From NCBI GenBank assembly GCA_037176905.1, contig JBBBWG010026790.1:1-40311 (forward strand): 40,311 nucleotides of DNA. Reading direction: 5' to 3'. This document shows positions 1 through 11,000 of this stretch, in pieces. The notes beneath the pieces were generated by a model. It made no database searches, was not told where the DNA came from, and saw only the letters and a program-made list of their open reading frames with translations. This DNA is from Azolla pinnata (taxonomy: Eukaryota > Streptophyta > Polypodiopsida > Salviniales > Salviniaceae). Positions within the stretch are counted from its first letter, which is position 1. The number at the start of each line of letters is the position of its first letter. Position numbers and translations under genes: made by a program.

Positions 1-227
1 ACTTTGTCGATAAAATATTCATCCCGAAGATACTTCGACATATAAATATCAGACAAAAACCCACATAAGTCTCGGCTAAAGAAGCTCAACGGACCAGAAA
101 TGCAGTATATACAGTAACGAAACCCATTGCAAGTTTCGATGAAAAGCTCACGAGATGAGAAAAGCTATACATACCCTTAATGATCATCATAGTGACTTTT
201 GCATTAAAAAGCTCCATGAGAAACGCT

Positions 228-3200
228 TCAGGGGGCAGGAAACTGTAACGTACTACAACAATGATAATAATCATCTTCGTCATATTTAAACCGTTGGGAT
301 AGTTGGGCTTCCACAATCATGTGCTCTCCCCAATCTTCTGATCCGTGCTTTGATATTATCCCTCTTGCATCGAAGGATCTCTGTTTGCCACTTCGTTTAC
401 CTTTTCTTCTGCATCAAAGTAAGATTGGAAGTGGTGAGAACTAAAGATGGTCATTTGGTTGTTTGAAAATTTGAGAGATTTTGGAATGTACAACATTATA
501 CCGTTTCATATGGCTGGTATTCATCAAAGTTAAATGAAGCTGCACAAATTGGTCAAAAAAGTTTATACACAACTTTCAAGAAAAAAGGATCTTCAACATG
601 AAAGAATAAGATAGCGATGGATGGTTTTACCCAATATAATTTGCCCAATACGAATGCAAGTGAGGGTGGCATATAGAAGAAGTGAATAACAAAACAGATG
701 TATAAAATGCACTATGAAGTAATGTTTTGCTAAAACTATTCGCAAAACCAATTTAAGAAACTAAAACAACTATATCACCATCAAGTTACCTTGAGTTCCT
801 GATTCTGATCTTTTTGTGAAACAAATCCAGCTGCAACATAAGCATCTCTTATTATATCTGACACCGTTGAGGAGAGTTTTAGAGAAGAGAAATAATATAA
901 GATAGTACACATCCCGAAGAGAAGGAGATTAACTCATGAATGCTACTATACTGCAGAACAGATGAAATCACGATTTCTGAACATTAAGGTAATTGCGTCT
1001 ATGAGCCAAGGATACTGCAAGCCTGAATAAGCCGTTCCTTTTCCTGGCTTTCCTCCACACTTGCATATAAAACACGTGCTTTTTCAGGGGATCCCTTCAT
1101 GCATTCCTGCACGAAGTTAATATTTTCAGGAACATGGAATTTTAATAAGCATAGAACCAATGGAGTCATTTTCATATCTTCAGAGAAGGAATTGCCCTCT
1201 CCCTCCCTCTCCTTTACCCACATATGTTGGTCATTCCACACAAATACTTGGTATTCATGCCCCACAACTACCCCAGATTGATGTGACCATGCCTACAAGG
1301 TAGATGGACATATATATCATAGGGAGATATTGACTAGCTTGATGAGATGACAAGACCATCATACTTTGTCTTATAATCTGTCTTTAGATTTTTAGGTTTG
1401 GATAATGTATCTTTCAATATAAAAAAGGACCCCTGGACTTTTGATCGAGGAGTTGAAGTATAGATACTATGATTTGTATTTATATCTGATCATAAACCAT
1501 ATAACCCGAATATTACAAATATTCACTCAGGAGATCCATTCTGGGTGCACCATGATAAAGCGGAAAGTACTCACCAAACCTTTCAAACGAATAGAAATTG
1601 GACGGTTGCTCAGAGTTTCATAGAGCTTCGACTTCACATCCTGCAGAATTGCACTATTGATTAATGCACAGTTTGAATTTCAATATGCAATGCTACAGGG
1701 AAAACCTAGCATCACAAAGATATCAGCTAACAGACAAAATTTTGAACTGATGAAAATACCTGCAAAACCTCGGCAGCAGCAGTAACGCGCTCCTCATTCC
1801 CAAGCTTAAGCATAAGCACAGTCAAATGTAGCCTCGTTGCTCTAATGAAGATAGACTCTTCAATTTCATGACCTGCGAGTATCCATCAAGAATCAGCACA
1901 AATATCAGCCATTCCCTCACAACCCCTATCTTCAAAGTGGCACAACCATCAAAATCCAATGCTAGCTGAACAAGAACATAGGGATCCCCAGGTTAGTGGG
2001 CCTTGGTTCTCCAGTCTGATTATTGGCTCTCAGTAGTTTAATCATGCAATAACGACTTGCCTGCCGTTGGTTCCGTCCTGAAATAGTTATTCCTAGGTGC
2101 TTGGCATTTGAACCACTTGAATCAGATTGCAGTAGTACAGGAATCAAAGAACACCGAAAATTTGAAAGTACCTCTGTTTTCTTTCAAGACTGAGCGTGCC
2201 TCATCTTTTTTCTCTTCCAGAACCGTTTCACAAACATCAAGTTCATCAGTTTCTACCGCATCTGTGCATGTCATCTTTCCATAATCAGTTTACGAAAACA
2301 AACCCATAACTACAATCATGAAAGTTCACATTAACCGGTTTAAACCCTAACTAACAAAATGATAGGGCATTGTTGCAACTTGGCAGCATGATATTTAACT
2401 ATCATAAAAGTATGTATAAACTTATCAAGAATGGTTATGTCATAAAGTCTTATAGTAATGAATTTCTTTAAAAGAACAAAGGAGTACAGAACAGAGCAAC
2501 AAACTTTTTCTTAGCATAAAAAGAGCCTCACCCAAGTCTGTTTCATCATCAGCTTCTTCCACAGTTGTGTCAGCCTCATCTGTTTCTACAATATCTGCAC
2601 AAAGGTTTAATCCTTCATCGCACGAAGTAAATGATGCGCATAGGAAATAATAATCTCTTAAAATAAAATGGAATCAAATTCCCTGTCAGAGGCCTAGGTC
2701 ACGCTCACCTGTCTTCTCTTCTGTTCTCAAATCTGCCTGATCATTTTGTTTCTTAATCGTTGCTTCAGTGTTACAAACAGCCGGTTCACCTACTTCTACG
2801 GTATCTACAGGAATAACTTGGATGCTGTCAGTGTCACAGGTACCTTCCTGTTTCTCTGCAGATACTATGGTCCCCTCCTCTGTTTTCCTGTTTAGGTCAT
2901 TGAGGTAAACACTTTGTGTGTGATCAAGCTCTTTGAAAGGTATTATATTCTCGCTAGCATCAGTCACAGGGATATTTATCTTCATTCTTTTGCTTATACC
3001 AGCTACCTCTGAGCACACGTCTGAATGCCCAACTGAATCTTGGTTTCTCTTGTCAGCAATTAGCGAGAGAACAGAATCGTGAAATAGAGTTACATGATCT
3101 CTTAGAGCTGAATGCAATGCAAGTGGAAGAGAGATGAAATGAGAATACCCCAAACTTGAATGTTCTTCTGCCTGCTTGAAGTAAGACAGGAAAACAACAA

Positions 3201-6200
3201 ACCAGCTGTTTCTGGCTAATGTACAAGAATGCAAGCTTAACTTCAGGATACAGAAATTAGAATGGATGAGCATATCACCTCATGAAGCACAGCTTTAACT
3301 TTTGAAACTGCTTCATCAACATTCTCTTGTGATGGGCCTTGAACGACTGTAACATAAGTTAAAAAAAATGGGAAACTTCAGTTGATACTAGATTCAACCA
3401 GGAAAGAAAGTTACCGGAATGTCTCCTGAAGTTGGATGATCTGAAAGTTTCAGGCAGCACCATGCTCAATCCTGACTATGAGGAATTAAACCAAATCGTC
3501 AATCACTCAAGAACTACATTTTACAATTGATATTCTGTAAGCTGGGCAAGAAGACGTTATATCTTCCGTTTTCTCCTTCCACTGTTTCTCACATAGCTGA
3601 GGGTACAGAAAGAAGTGCAATATTTTATAGACAGCTAAAGAAAATTGTTATGATCTCTTGTTTTCTCCTTCCAAATAGAATACTTGCAGAGCCCCAACTC
3701 TAATTTGCATTCAATCAAATCACAAGATAGGTATTGGAGTTATCAAAACACAAAATATGAAACAAAGGCCAATTGGAAGAGGAACACAAAATATGAAACA
3801 AAGGCCAATTGGAAGAGGAGCATCACTTGCTTTCTACATCCTTAGCATATTGCGATCTTTTGGAAGATTTCATGACATATTAAAAGGCTGTGGTAAGTTG
3901 GACAATACATAAAAGCACCAACTAGAAAATTGATCATATTTGTGCACACGCACACTCTCATAGAGACTTCTTGCTTCAGAGTGCACGAAGGAGAGACCCA
4001 TCAAGAAAATCGGTACATTCAGGTCCCATGGGTCAAAATTGGTGGCTTGTGGATGCTAAAAATCTCTAATCTAAACTTATCGGACAAAAGATTTTGTTTT
4101 GACAAAGGAAGATGGAAAGAAATATATAATAATATATCTAAAAGAATTGCAAGAACTTCCTATAAGTTCTTTCTTTGCACAAATCTTCTTTAGAAGAGTA
4201 CATCTTTACATCAAGGATATTGGAATTTGGTGGCTGGTCCTAGCATAGATAGTAAGTAACAAGAAATGGTATGAAACTTTACAACATAGAAATAACAATG
4301 CAACCACAATCCTATCATCATCTCAGGGATGAACAAATTGGCTTACCAATGGAAGATCCAAGTTTCACTTTTTTAATAGCTGGCACGGTTATTTTTGTTG
4401 CCGTCTCTTTCTCAATTCTCTCCTTTGTTTTTCGTCTGTACAATAGGAAGCAAATGGTTCACTATTGATCTTCTACATTTTTTTGAAGTTAAAACATCAG
4501 TTGAAATGAATACCCTTTTCCAAACACTGATTTGATTAGTCGTGCATCATCAACCTGCAATATACAAGGAGTGTTATCTCCAAACTAATCATGATAATAC
4601 TAGAACAACTGTACAAGAAGCATCCATGATGTGCTGGAGAGCTTCAGCGTAGAAGTATTAAAAAAATGCCTATAAAAGAAGCATAAGCTTTGATAAATAT
4701 AAACGGACAATCCCAGATGTAAGAGAAGTGCACAAACACAAAAGGTGATCTTCACATTTAACTAAAGAATAACTGAAAGAAAGGATAAATATGAAGTAAG
4801 AAAAATAAATGAAAAAGCCAAAGTCACCGCTGGAGCTGGCTGTTCCATTTAGCATATTCAAGTCCAGGAATCCACATGTACATGAACAATGCTGGAGAGA
4901 AATAGAACTAGCTCATTATTAGAAATGCAATTATAGCATATACACAGCATTTTTCTCCAGTTAGACTAGTTAACACGTTACAGATATCTCCATACAAATG
5001 ATCTTCAAATGAACTAAGATCATAAGACAGCTAGAAAAGTACCGTGACAGAGGTTGTAACTTCTTCAGACTTTTTATCTTGGGACGTGTCTTCTGGCAAA
5101 TTCTCCACAGCAGCTTCTTTTGTGGAAATAATAGAAATAGGAATTTCTTGCTCTTTTATATCTTGGCACGTGTCTTCTAGAGAAACTTCTTCTGTGGCTT
5201 CTTTCGGGGAAACAACAGAAATAGGAATTTCCAGAAACTTTTTATCTTGGCAAATGTCCAGTTGGGAAATTTCCTTTTCGGCTTCTTTGGGGTAACTGAT
5301 AGAAATAGGAATTTCTCGGAACTTTTTGACTGCTTTTGAAGGAGAATCTTTTATTATATGATCTGGCTTAGATGGAGCTTCTGGAGGAGGATTTTTCTTT
5401 GAGGCCTCTATCGGAGATTCAACAGGAATCTCATGTGAGATTTTTGCAAGCTGACTGGCACATTTGTTTGCTGTGTCTTTGGGACGAGGCTGCCATTTGT
5501 AGCATCCAGAACCTTTAGGGGAATGATGCTTCAACTGCACTCTGGTCGCACTCTCCATGGTCTTTGATTGTCTCCTGTGTACATACGATACTAAAATTTT
5601 CCAAAATTAATTACCTACACATACTTAAAGTCAAAATTTTAGCTGAAGGAATACCCTTCTCCAGCCATGAGTTTCGGGGACAGTGCTTCAACCTGTAACA
5701 TAGAGGAAATATTCTCTCAAAACACTGACACAAATAAATGCCCAATGCAGAAAAAATATAGTGTAACACAAGTCCATTATCTTTCATTAGGCTTATTATT
5801 ATATACATACCTGAAAGTGGTGGTTGTGTACTACAAATAGACATAAAGTCACGAATGAAGCATTCTCAGAAAGTATTACTGAAAGCAAGAAAACACTATG
5901 TCCTTGACAAGGCTTTCTGATATCTATAATCTAATCCATCCTCTCTAGCACAGAAAAGTATTCCTTCAAGCTAGAAATTTGAAACATAGACATTGTAAGA
6001 TCCCTACTCTTGAATGTAACACCTGATCTGGGATCTGCATTGCATTCTTAAGTCTCAAACCTGTCTCTAGAAAGTTATGCACGTAATATATTACTTCATA
6101 ACCTAGATCTTTCTTAAAGATACATGGCATATGGGAGTTGTCACACACTATCATCTACATGATGAAAGGCTGCATCCATAACAAATACAATAGCAGGCAT

Positions 6201-7474
6201 AGTTGAACCATGTATATAAATACAACACCTGCTATGCAGCCAAACCATCATTATCTGGTAAGTGCTTGGTAAATGACCCTTTGAAGCATTTGTTTATCAA
6301 GACGTTAATTTGAGAACCACTGCCTGTACAGTTAGAAAATGCATCATCTGGTAGATCTACTCAGAATTGGTCAAACAATGAGGACCAATCTTCCAAATCT
6401 TAGCATGATGATCCAACTTATATTTAGATGCCCTCAATATATATATATAAAGGATATCTTCACTTCCACATAAGGATTATAAACAGTAAGATATGTAGTG
6501 AGGATCTGGTGGGTATAGACTCGTGCGCCTGTAGCATCCACATAAATGCTTTCTTCTCCAAATGTGTTTTGAAAAACTGTGAAGTAGCTCAACTTCTTGA
6601 CTAGTTATACGGTGGGTCAGGAACCTTCATTTGTGTCAAGGAGCTATGAAGAATTTGAGTCACGAACTATCAAGCGCTTACATCAAGAACTATCAAGCAT
6701 TTGAGTTAAGATCTACCAAGCATTTGACATACAGACAATTGGCATGGGCACCAAATGTTATGCATTTGCACCATTACAAAAACGCCTTCTTGTTATGAAT
6801 ACATGTGAAACAACCAGTGAAGTATGACAACAAAGGTCAATTTTCATATGATTATTTCCAATCCTCGATCGCTGATCTTTTCAGTTGTCATATGGACCTT
6901 ATTTTTATACAGTTGACCACAAACCCATGGCATGCATCAGGTGCACAGTCTACCTGAAAACCTGCACGTGCTCTGTGTATATGAAATGATCTAGTGCATT
7001 GCGGACTGAGGCAAATGCAGCACACTGCCCCAACAACGTTTAACAACGGAATTAGCTGATCAGATAAGGAAATGCTCCAACCTCGACGGAAACACCAGCA
7101 ATTTCTTCTGGAACGGCTTCCTTCGCATCATCGATGTCGTGACCGGAAGCAGCAGCAAGATGGGGAGCTCCTTGAAGCTCGACCGCGGACGAGCAAGGCG
7201 CGGAGGAGCCTACCTTGGCACCGAGGGGCGAGCTGTGAGGGACAGCTTCTGGAGGGGGACGAGGTGAAGGGGAACTACAAGAAGCGTCCTCCTTCGAGGA
7301 ACGGGGCTGCCATCGGTAGCGTGTAGACGAAGACGGCGACGACGACGAAGAAGAAGAAGAAGTGGCTTTGGAGGGGCGAGGGTTCGCTTGGTTCCTTGGT
7401 CCAGCCTCCATTCTGCAGCTCTGCGTCGGAAGGACTAGGGTTAGGGTTAGGGACAGGGACAGAGGAATGGCCAT
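228..7474 (-). CDS. ASCC1: ASCC1-like KH + 2H-phosphoesterase (LigT/AKAP7-like) protein, 15 exons, 777 aa
   Basis: Exons in coding order: 7474-7082, 5692-5655, 5574-5043, 4554-4514, 4435-4347, 3346-3279, 3171-2709, 2594-2532, 2261-2172, 1872-1760, 1640-1575, 1106-1016, 857-790, 539-502, 408-228; all junctions are GT-AG and in phase. The KH domain is at about residues 322-387: 'GKGRKTKE' is the GxxG loop, followed by 'ETATKITVP' and 'SSIVVQGPS'. The 2H-phosphoesterase domain follows: 'SHFISLPLALH', then the two HxT motifs HLT (608-610) and HLT (707-709). The C-terminus 'GSEDWGEHMIVEAQLSQRF' matches the plant and animal ASCC1 family. In animals ASCC1 belongs to the ASC-1 transcription and alkylation-repair complex; a similar nuclear RNA role here is inferred. 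The protein looks much longer than remembered plant homologues, owing to a Ser-rich N-terminus, 28-aa repeats and an acidic insert. The start is uncertain: ATG 7474 or ATG 7411. Confidence 0.88.
3415..3471 (-). other. Possible in-frame 57-nt cassette exon in the KH region
   Basis: Between ASCC1-like exons 5 and 6, a 57-nt open segment is bounded by AG and GT. It fits the local intron phase (phase 1 on both sides) and would add 19 residues (containing 'LSMVLPETFRSS') inside the last KH strand. Skipping it gives the canonical KH reading 'SSIVVQGPS', so the main transcript probably omits it. Whether it is ever spliced in cannot be seen from DNA. Confidence 0.3.
3747..3818. repeat. Perfect 36-bp tandem duplication (2 copies) in an intron
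   Basis: Positions 3747-3782 and 3783-3818 are identical 36-bp copies, starting aacacaaaat and ending ggaagagg. They lie in intron 5 of the ASCC1-like gene. Perfect identity suggests a recent slippage event. No coding effect is expected. Confidence 0.95.
5076..5327 (-). repeat. Three tandem 28-residue protein repeats in the ASCC1-like gene
   Basis: Exon 3 of the ASCC1-like gene encodes three back-to-back 28-aa units. Each has the core 'EIPIS', then a 'PKEA' or 'TKEA' motif, and ends in 'CQD' or 'SQD'. The frame is exactly 84 nt per unit with no indels. A looser match ('HEIPVESPIEASKK') precedes the array, and a truncated unit ('KKSEE') follows it. The segment is hydrophilic and probably disordered, between the second WQPR motif and the KH domain. 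Confidence 0.85.
7436..7458. repeat. Short telomere-like tract at the ASCC1-like start
   Basis: The plus strand reads TAGGGTTAGGGTTAGGGACAG. On the coding (minus) strand this is CCCTAA repeated, encoding 'SLTLTLV' if translation starts at 7474, or lying in the 5' UTR if it starts at 7411. Telo-box-like CCCTAA motifs are common near plant transcription starts, which slightly favours a 5' UTR role. Confidence 0.7.
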
Positions 7475-8007
7475 GGAAGATGATGCCACGTGGCCGGCCC
7501 GTCTGCACCACCATCACCATCGCCACCATCACCACCATCACCACCACCACCACCATCATCATCATCACCATTATCATCTTCTTCTTTCTTCTTCTTCCTT
7601 CTTCCTCGTTCGGCTTCGGTCCGTGCGCGCGCGCGCGCTGTGCGACGGAGAGTAGGAAGGCGAGCGAGGCAGTGAGGTGGATATGAACGGCCTCTGCTCG
7701 AGCTCATCCGTGCCTCCATCAGCTTCCTCCAGGTTTTCTTCCTTATTCTTCCTCCCCCCCTCCCTCCCCCCCCCCCCCCAACCTTCTTCATTTGTTGATG
7801 CTTCTGCTCCTTGCGTTCTCGCACAACTCCGCGTCCTCCTAGAACTGCACTGTGCTGTGCCTTCGGAAATTCCTGATGCTTTCTCCATGCCCTGCATTTC
7901 AGCTACAGAATAGACCAGACACCCGCTGATTCTCTTTTCTAAATAAACCTTTTAACAAGTAATCCAATCAGCTGGCAAAGATTGGCTTCACTCAGCTTTC
8001 CGAATAT
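7475..8007. promoter_or_regulatory. Shared head-to-head promoter region of the ASCC1-like and GIY-YIG genes
   Basis: About 530 bp separate two divergent start codons, so this must hold both 5' UTRs and promoters. It is unusually simple in sequence: (CAC/CAT)n at about 7506-7575, (CTT)n at about 7577-7610, a (CG)n run at about 7626-7637, and a C-rich run at about 7755-7781. No TATA box is obvious between the genes. Many frames stay open across the triplet repeats, but these predicted proteins are repeat artefacts. A 5' UTR intron of the GIY-YIG gene is possible, with a candidate donor near 7734. Confidence 0.6.
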
Positions 8008-11000
8008 ATGAAGTCGATCCTAAGCACGAGAAAAAAAGAATCAGGTCTCAGAAGCTGGAATGCTTACAGTGATTTTATTTTTTCTATGTATAGAATAAGC
8101 TTGGGCCGCTGCTCAGTCCAAAAATGTTCACCTTCTTTGGTGTATACCCCATATGGCCGGAACAAGCATTTTCGCATTAGCTGCAGTCAAGATGATCACG
8201 AATCCACTTCTTCAGGTAATGGTGACTAGTTTCTTATTTGTTACCATATATGCAAGTGAAGGATATAGTTAGAAACTAAAGATGATCATATTCACCTAAT
8301 ATATTCGAGTATGTAGCTCTTCTATTCAGAAATTCGCCAGGGTTTCTTGAAATTGAAGAACTTTTAAACGAATTACAACTGTAAAAAGACTAAATAACTC
8401 AAACTGGCTTAGATTTATCTGTACTCATGGCATCCATTTAGCGGCTTTTCTTGAAGGTCAGATCAATATGTATTGTTTTCTACATTTCTTTAGGTGCATT
8501 ACTGCTAATTTTGATACTCTTTGTAGAAGAATGTGTTTGTCCATGTTGGGAACTCAGAACTTGATGGATTTGGAATGAATAATCTTGGAAAAGTGGTGTG
8601 TATTGGTAGCGGTTTTTTGATAGCCTATTAACTTATAGTCATTCTCCGTGATAATGTCAAAGGAAATGGGTGCACAATCTCTTTAGATAGTGCATTCATG
8701 AAGTGTGTTTCCTTTTAAGGCTATTCACTGAGCACCAATTTTCATAGGATGGTGATTATATGTATTTAAGTGTGAGCGTCAACACAAATCTGTGTAATGC
8801 TAGTTGTTATAGAACCAAGGTGGAAAACAAAACTGGCTGCAGCAGATGATCATGCTGAGAGGACAAGACAAAGGACTCAAGATGTAAGTTCTTTTATAAT
8901 ACCTGTATTCTTTCTACGCTAGCATTTATACTTTTGAAATCTAGCTCTTTTTGTTTGTGTGTATTAAAGTAGATGAGTGGGGCTTGCCTATGTTAAGAAA
9001 AAGTAACATAAGATTCAGACCAAAGGATTACTATAGTGTAAAAATGAAATGGAACGCATATGCCTCAATGTAATCATCGAGTGGAACATGCTTCCTGTAT
9101 ATTGCAATACTAAAATTGATGGATCTTTATGAGTTTAAAGGATGTGTCATTGTATTTGATTGGCAGAAACTTTGAATCCATGCCTGTCCTTGGACCATTG
9201 TGTTTACTTACACGTATTTAATGTTTAACTACATATAATACCTCATGGATCGTATAATACGTACTCTATGATAATGTTGATCAGCCGATTATCTGTTTAA
9301 TACGGTATTTAACATACTTTAAAGAAATATTACGTATAATATGTATTTATAAAAAAATTTGAAAGTTAAATCCTAACATAATGTAGAAGAAAAAAAAAAG
9401 ATTTAGTAGGAAATAGAAAAAGTGGAAAGAAGAAGAAGAAGAAAAGAAAAAGAATAAAATAAAAAACAGAAAAGAAGAAGAAAGAAAAAGATAGAAGAAA
9501 AAGAAAAATAGAAAATAAGAAAAAGAATGAGCAAGAAGAAGAAGAAGAAAAGGAAATTCGAAGAAATGGCCTAAACCCTAAACTCGTGACAAAATTGTAG
9601 AAACATAGGTATTTTATAAGTTTATAAAGATTTGTTTGAAAGGTAGATAACTTACAAGGAAATGATAAAAATAATAAGCTAATTGTCCATGCGGTTTACC
9701 TTATTTGTATAAAAGTATATATAATAATTATTATGCCGAATTTTCAAATTGTGGAAATCTTTAATGTATATAAAACGCGTATTCTATTTATTTTATATAT
9801 ATCTTAAAAATCTAAAAAATGTATTTAATGTACTTCTACTATGGTATCCATACTGTCCCAAGCGTACCAAACAATCTTGTTTTGGACAGAAAGGAAAGAG
9901 AAAAACGCTTGAAACATGAGGGGGAGAGGATGACTCTAAGCATCAAGAAAGTAGAGAAAAAAGTGAACAATACGAACTTGCATGTACAGATTTCAGGAGA
10001 TATGACACCACAACCTACCTTTTGAGATTACAATACTATATATAGTAAATATTGGATTCATACATAATTAGGCTTAAAAGTAATGTTACTACATTTCGAA
10101 GATGTGGTTAAAGCCTAATGAATTAGGCTGGATCTCCTTGCTTTATTAGCATTAAACCATCTAGCAGAGCAGTTCTCTTTGCTTCATTAGCACAGTATGA
10201 ATATAGTTTTGAACATTGTAAACAAGATCCTCTATTTTTCCCCAGCTTAATGTTCATGATCAGCCTGGTTGAGACCATCCCTGTATGTATCTAATCACTT
10301 GCACAACACAATAACAGGCACAAGAGGAGTATAGGCAAAAGCAAGCAGCCCTCCGACGAAATCAGCCAGATTTGGCAAAGCAAGTGATTCCTTTAAAAGA
10401 ATTGCAGTTTTTACCCTATTTGAACGATGATGGTCTTATCACCAACTGCAGTCAGCCCAACGCAAAGGCTAGCGTTTATGCAATTTTCGATGGCGAAAAG
10501 GTTCTGCAATATATTGGTATATCACGGCAGGTGAGTTGTCTTCCCATTTAATAAAGCATTTAGCCTATGAATTCCTGTATCTGTTATGGTGATGAAAGGA
10601 ATTAAGAGGTAAGTATTGTTTTGTAAAATGCACAGTTGCAATTGTAGTTCATAAATTTTGCAGGTTCAAATCAAAAGCATAGCATAGGTAGCCAGTTCTT
10701 CAAAGAAGTTATGTAAAAAACGTTTTAGTAAAAGGCTCTATGGCTGTTGGGGGATCTCTTTTATGGCGCTTGAGTTCTCATAGGACAGCTCTTGTTATAA
10801 ATGGTTCATTTTATGTACAATATATACGTTCATCCTTTGTATGGCAATACAATCCATATTTACTCCGTATATTTGGTAAAAAAGGAATGATACATTATTT
10901 ACTAGTGAAATTAATAACTTTGAGTAAGCAAATCTAAGAAATGTCTGACATAACATCTATAGGTAATGTCATGTAATTGCAATTGGTTTCTTGGCCGTAA

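Noticed and set aside
4829..4894. Extra exon of the ASCC1-like gene encoding 'MYMWIPGLEYAKWNS'
   Set aside because: It has AG and GT ends, but its insertion breaks the phase-0 junction of exons 3 and 4 or introduces a stop in the needed frame.
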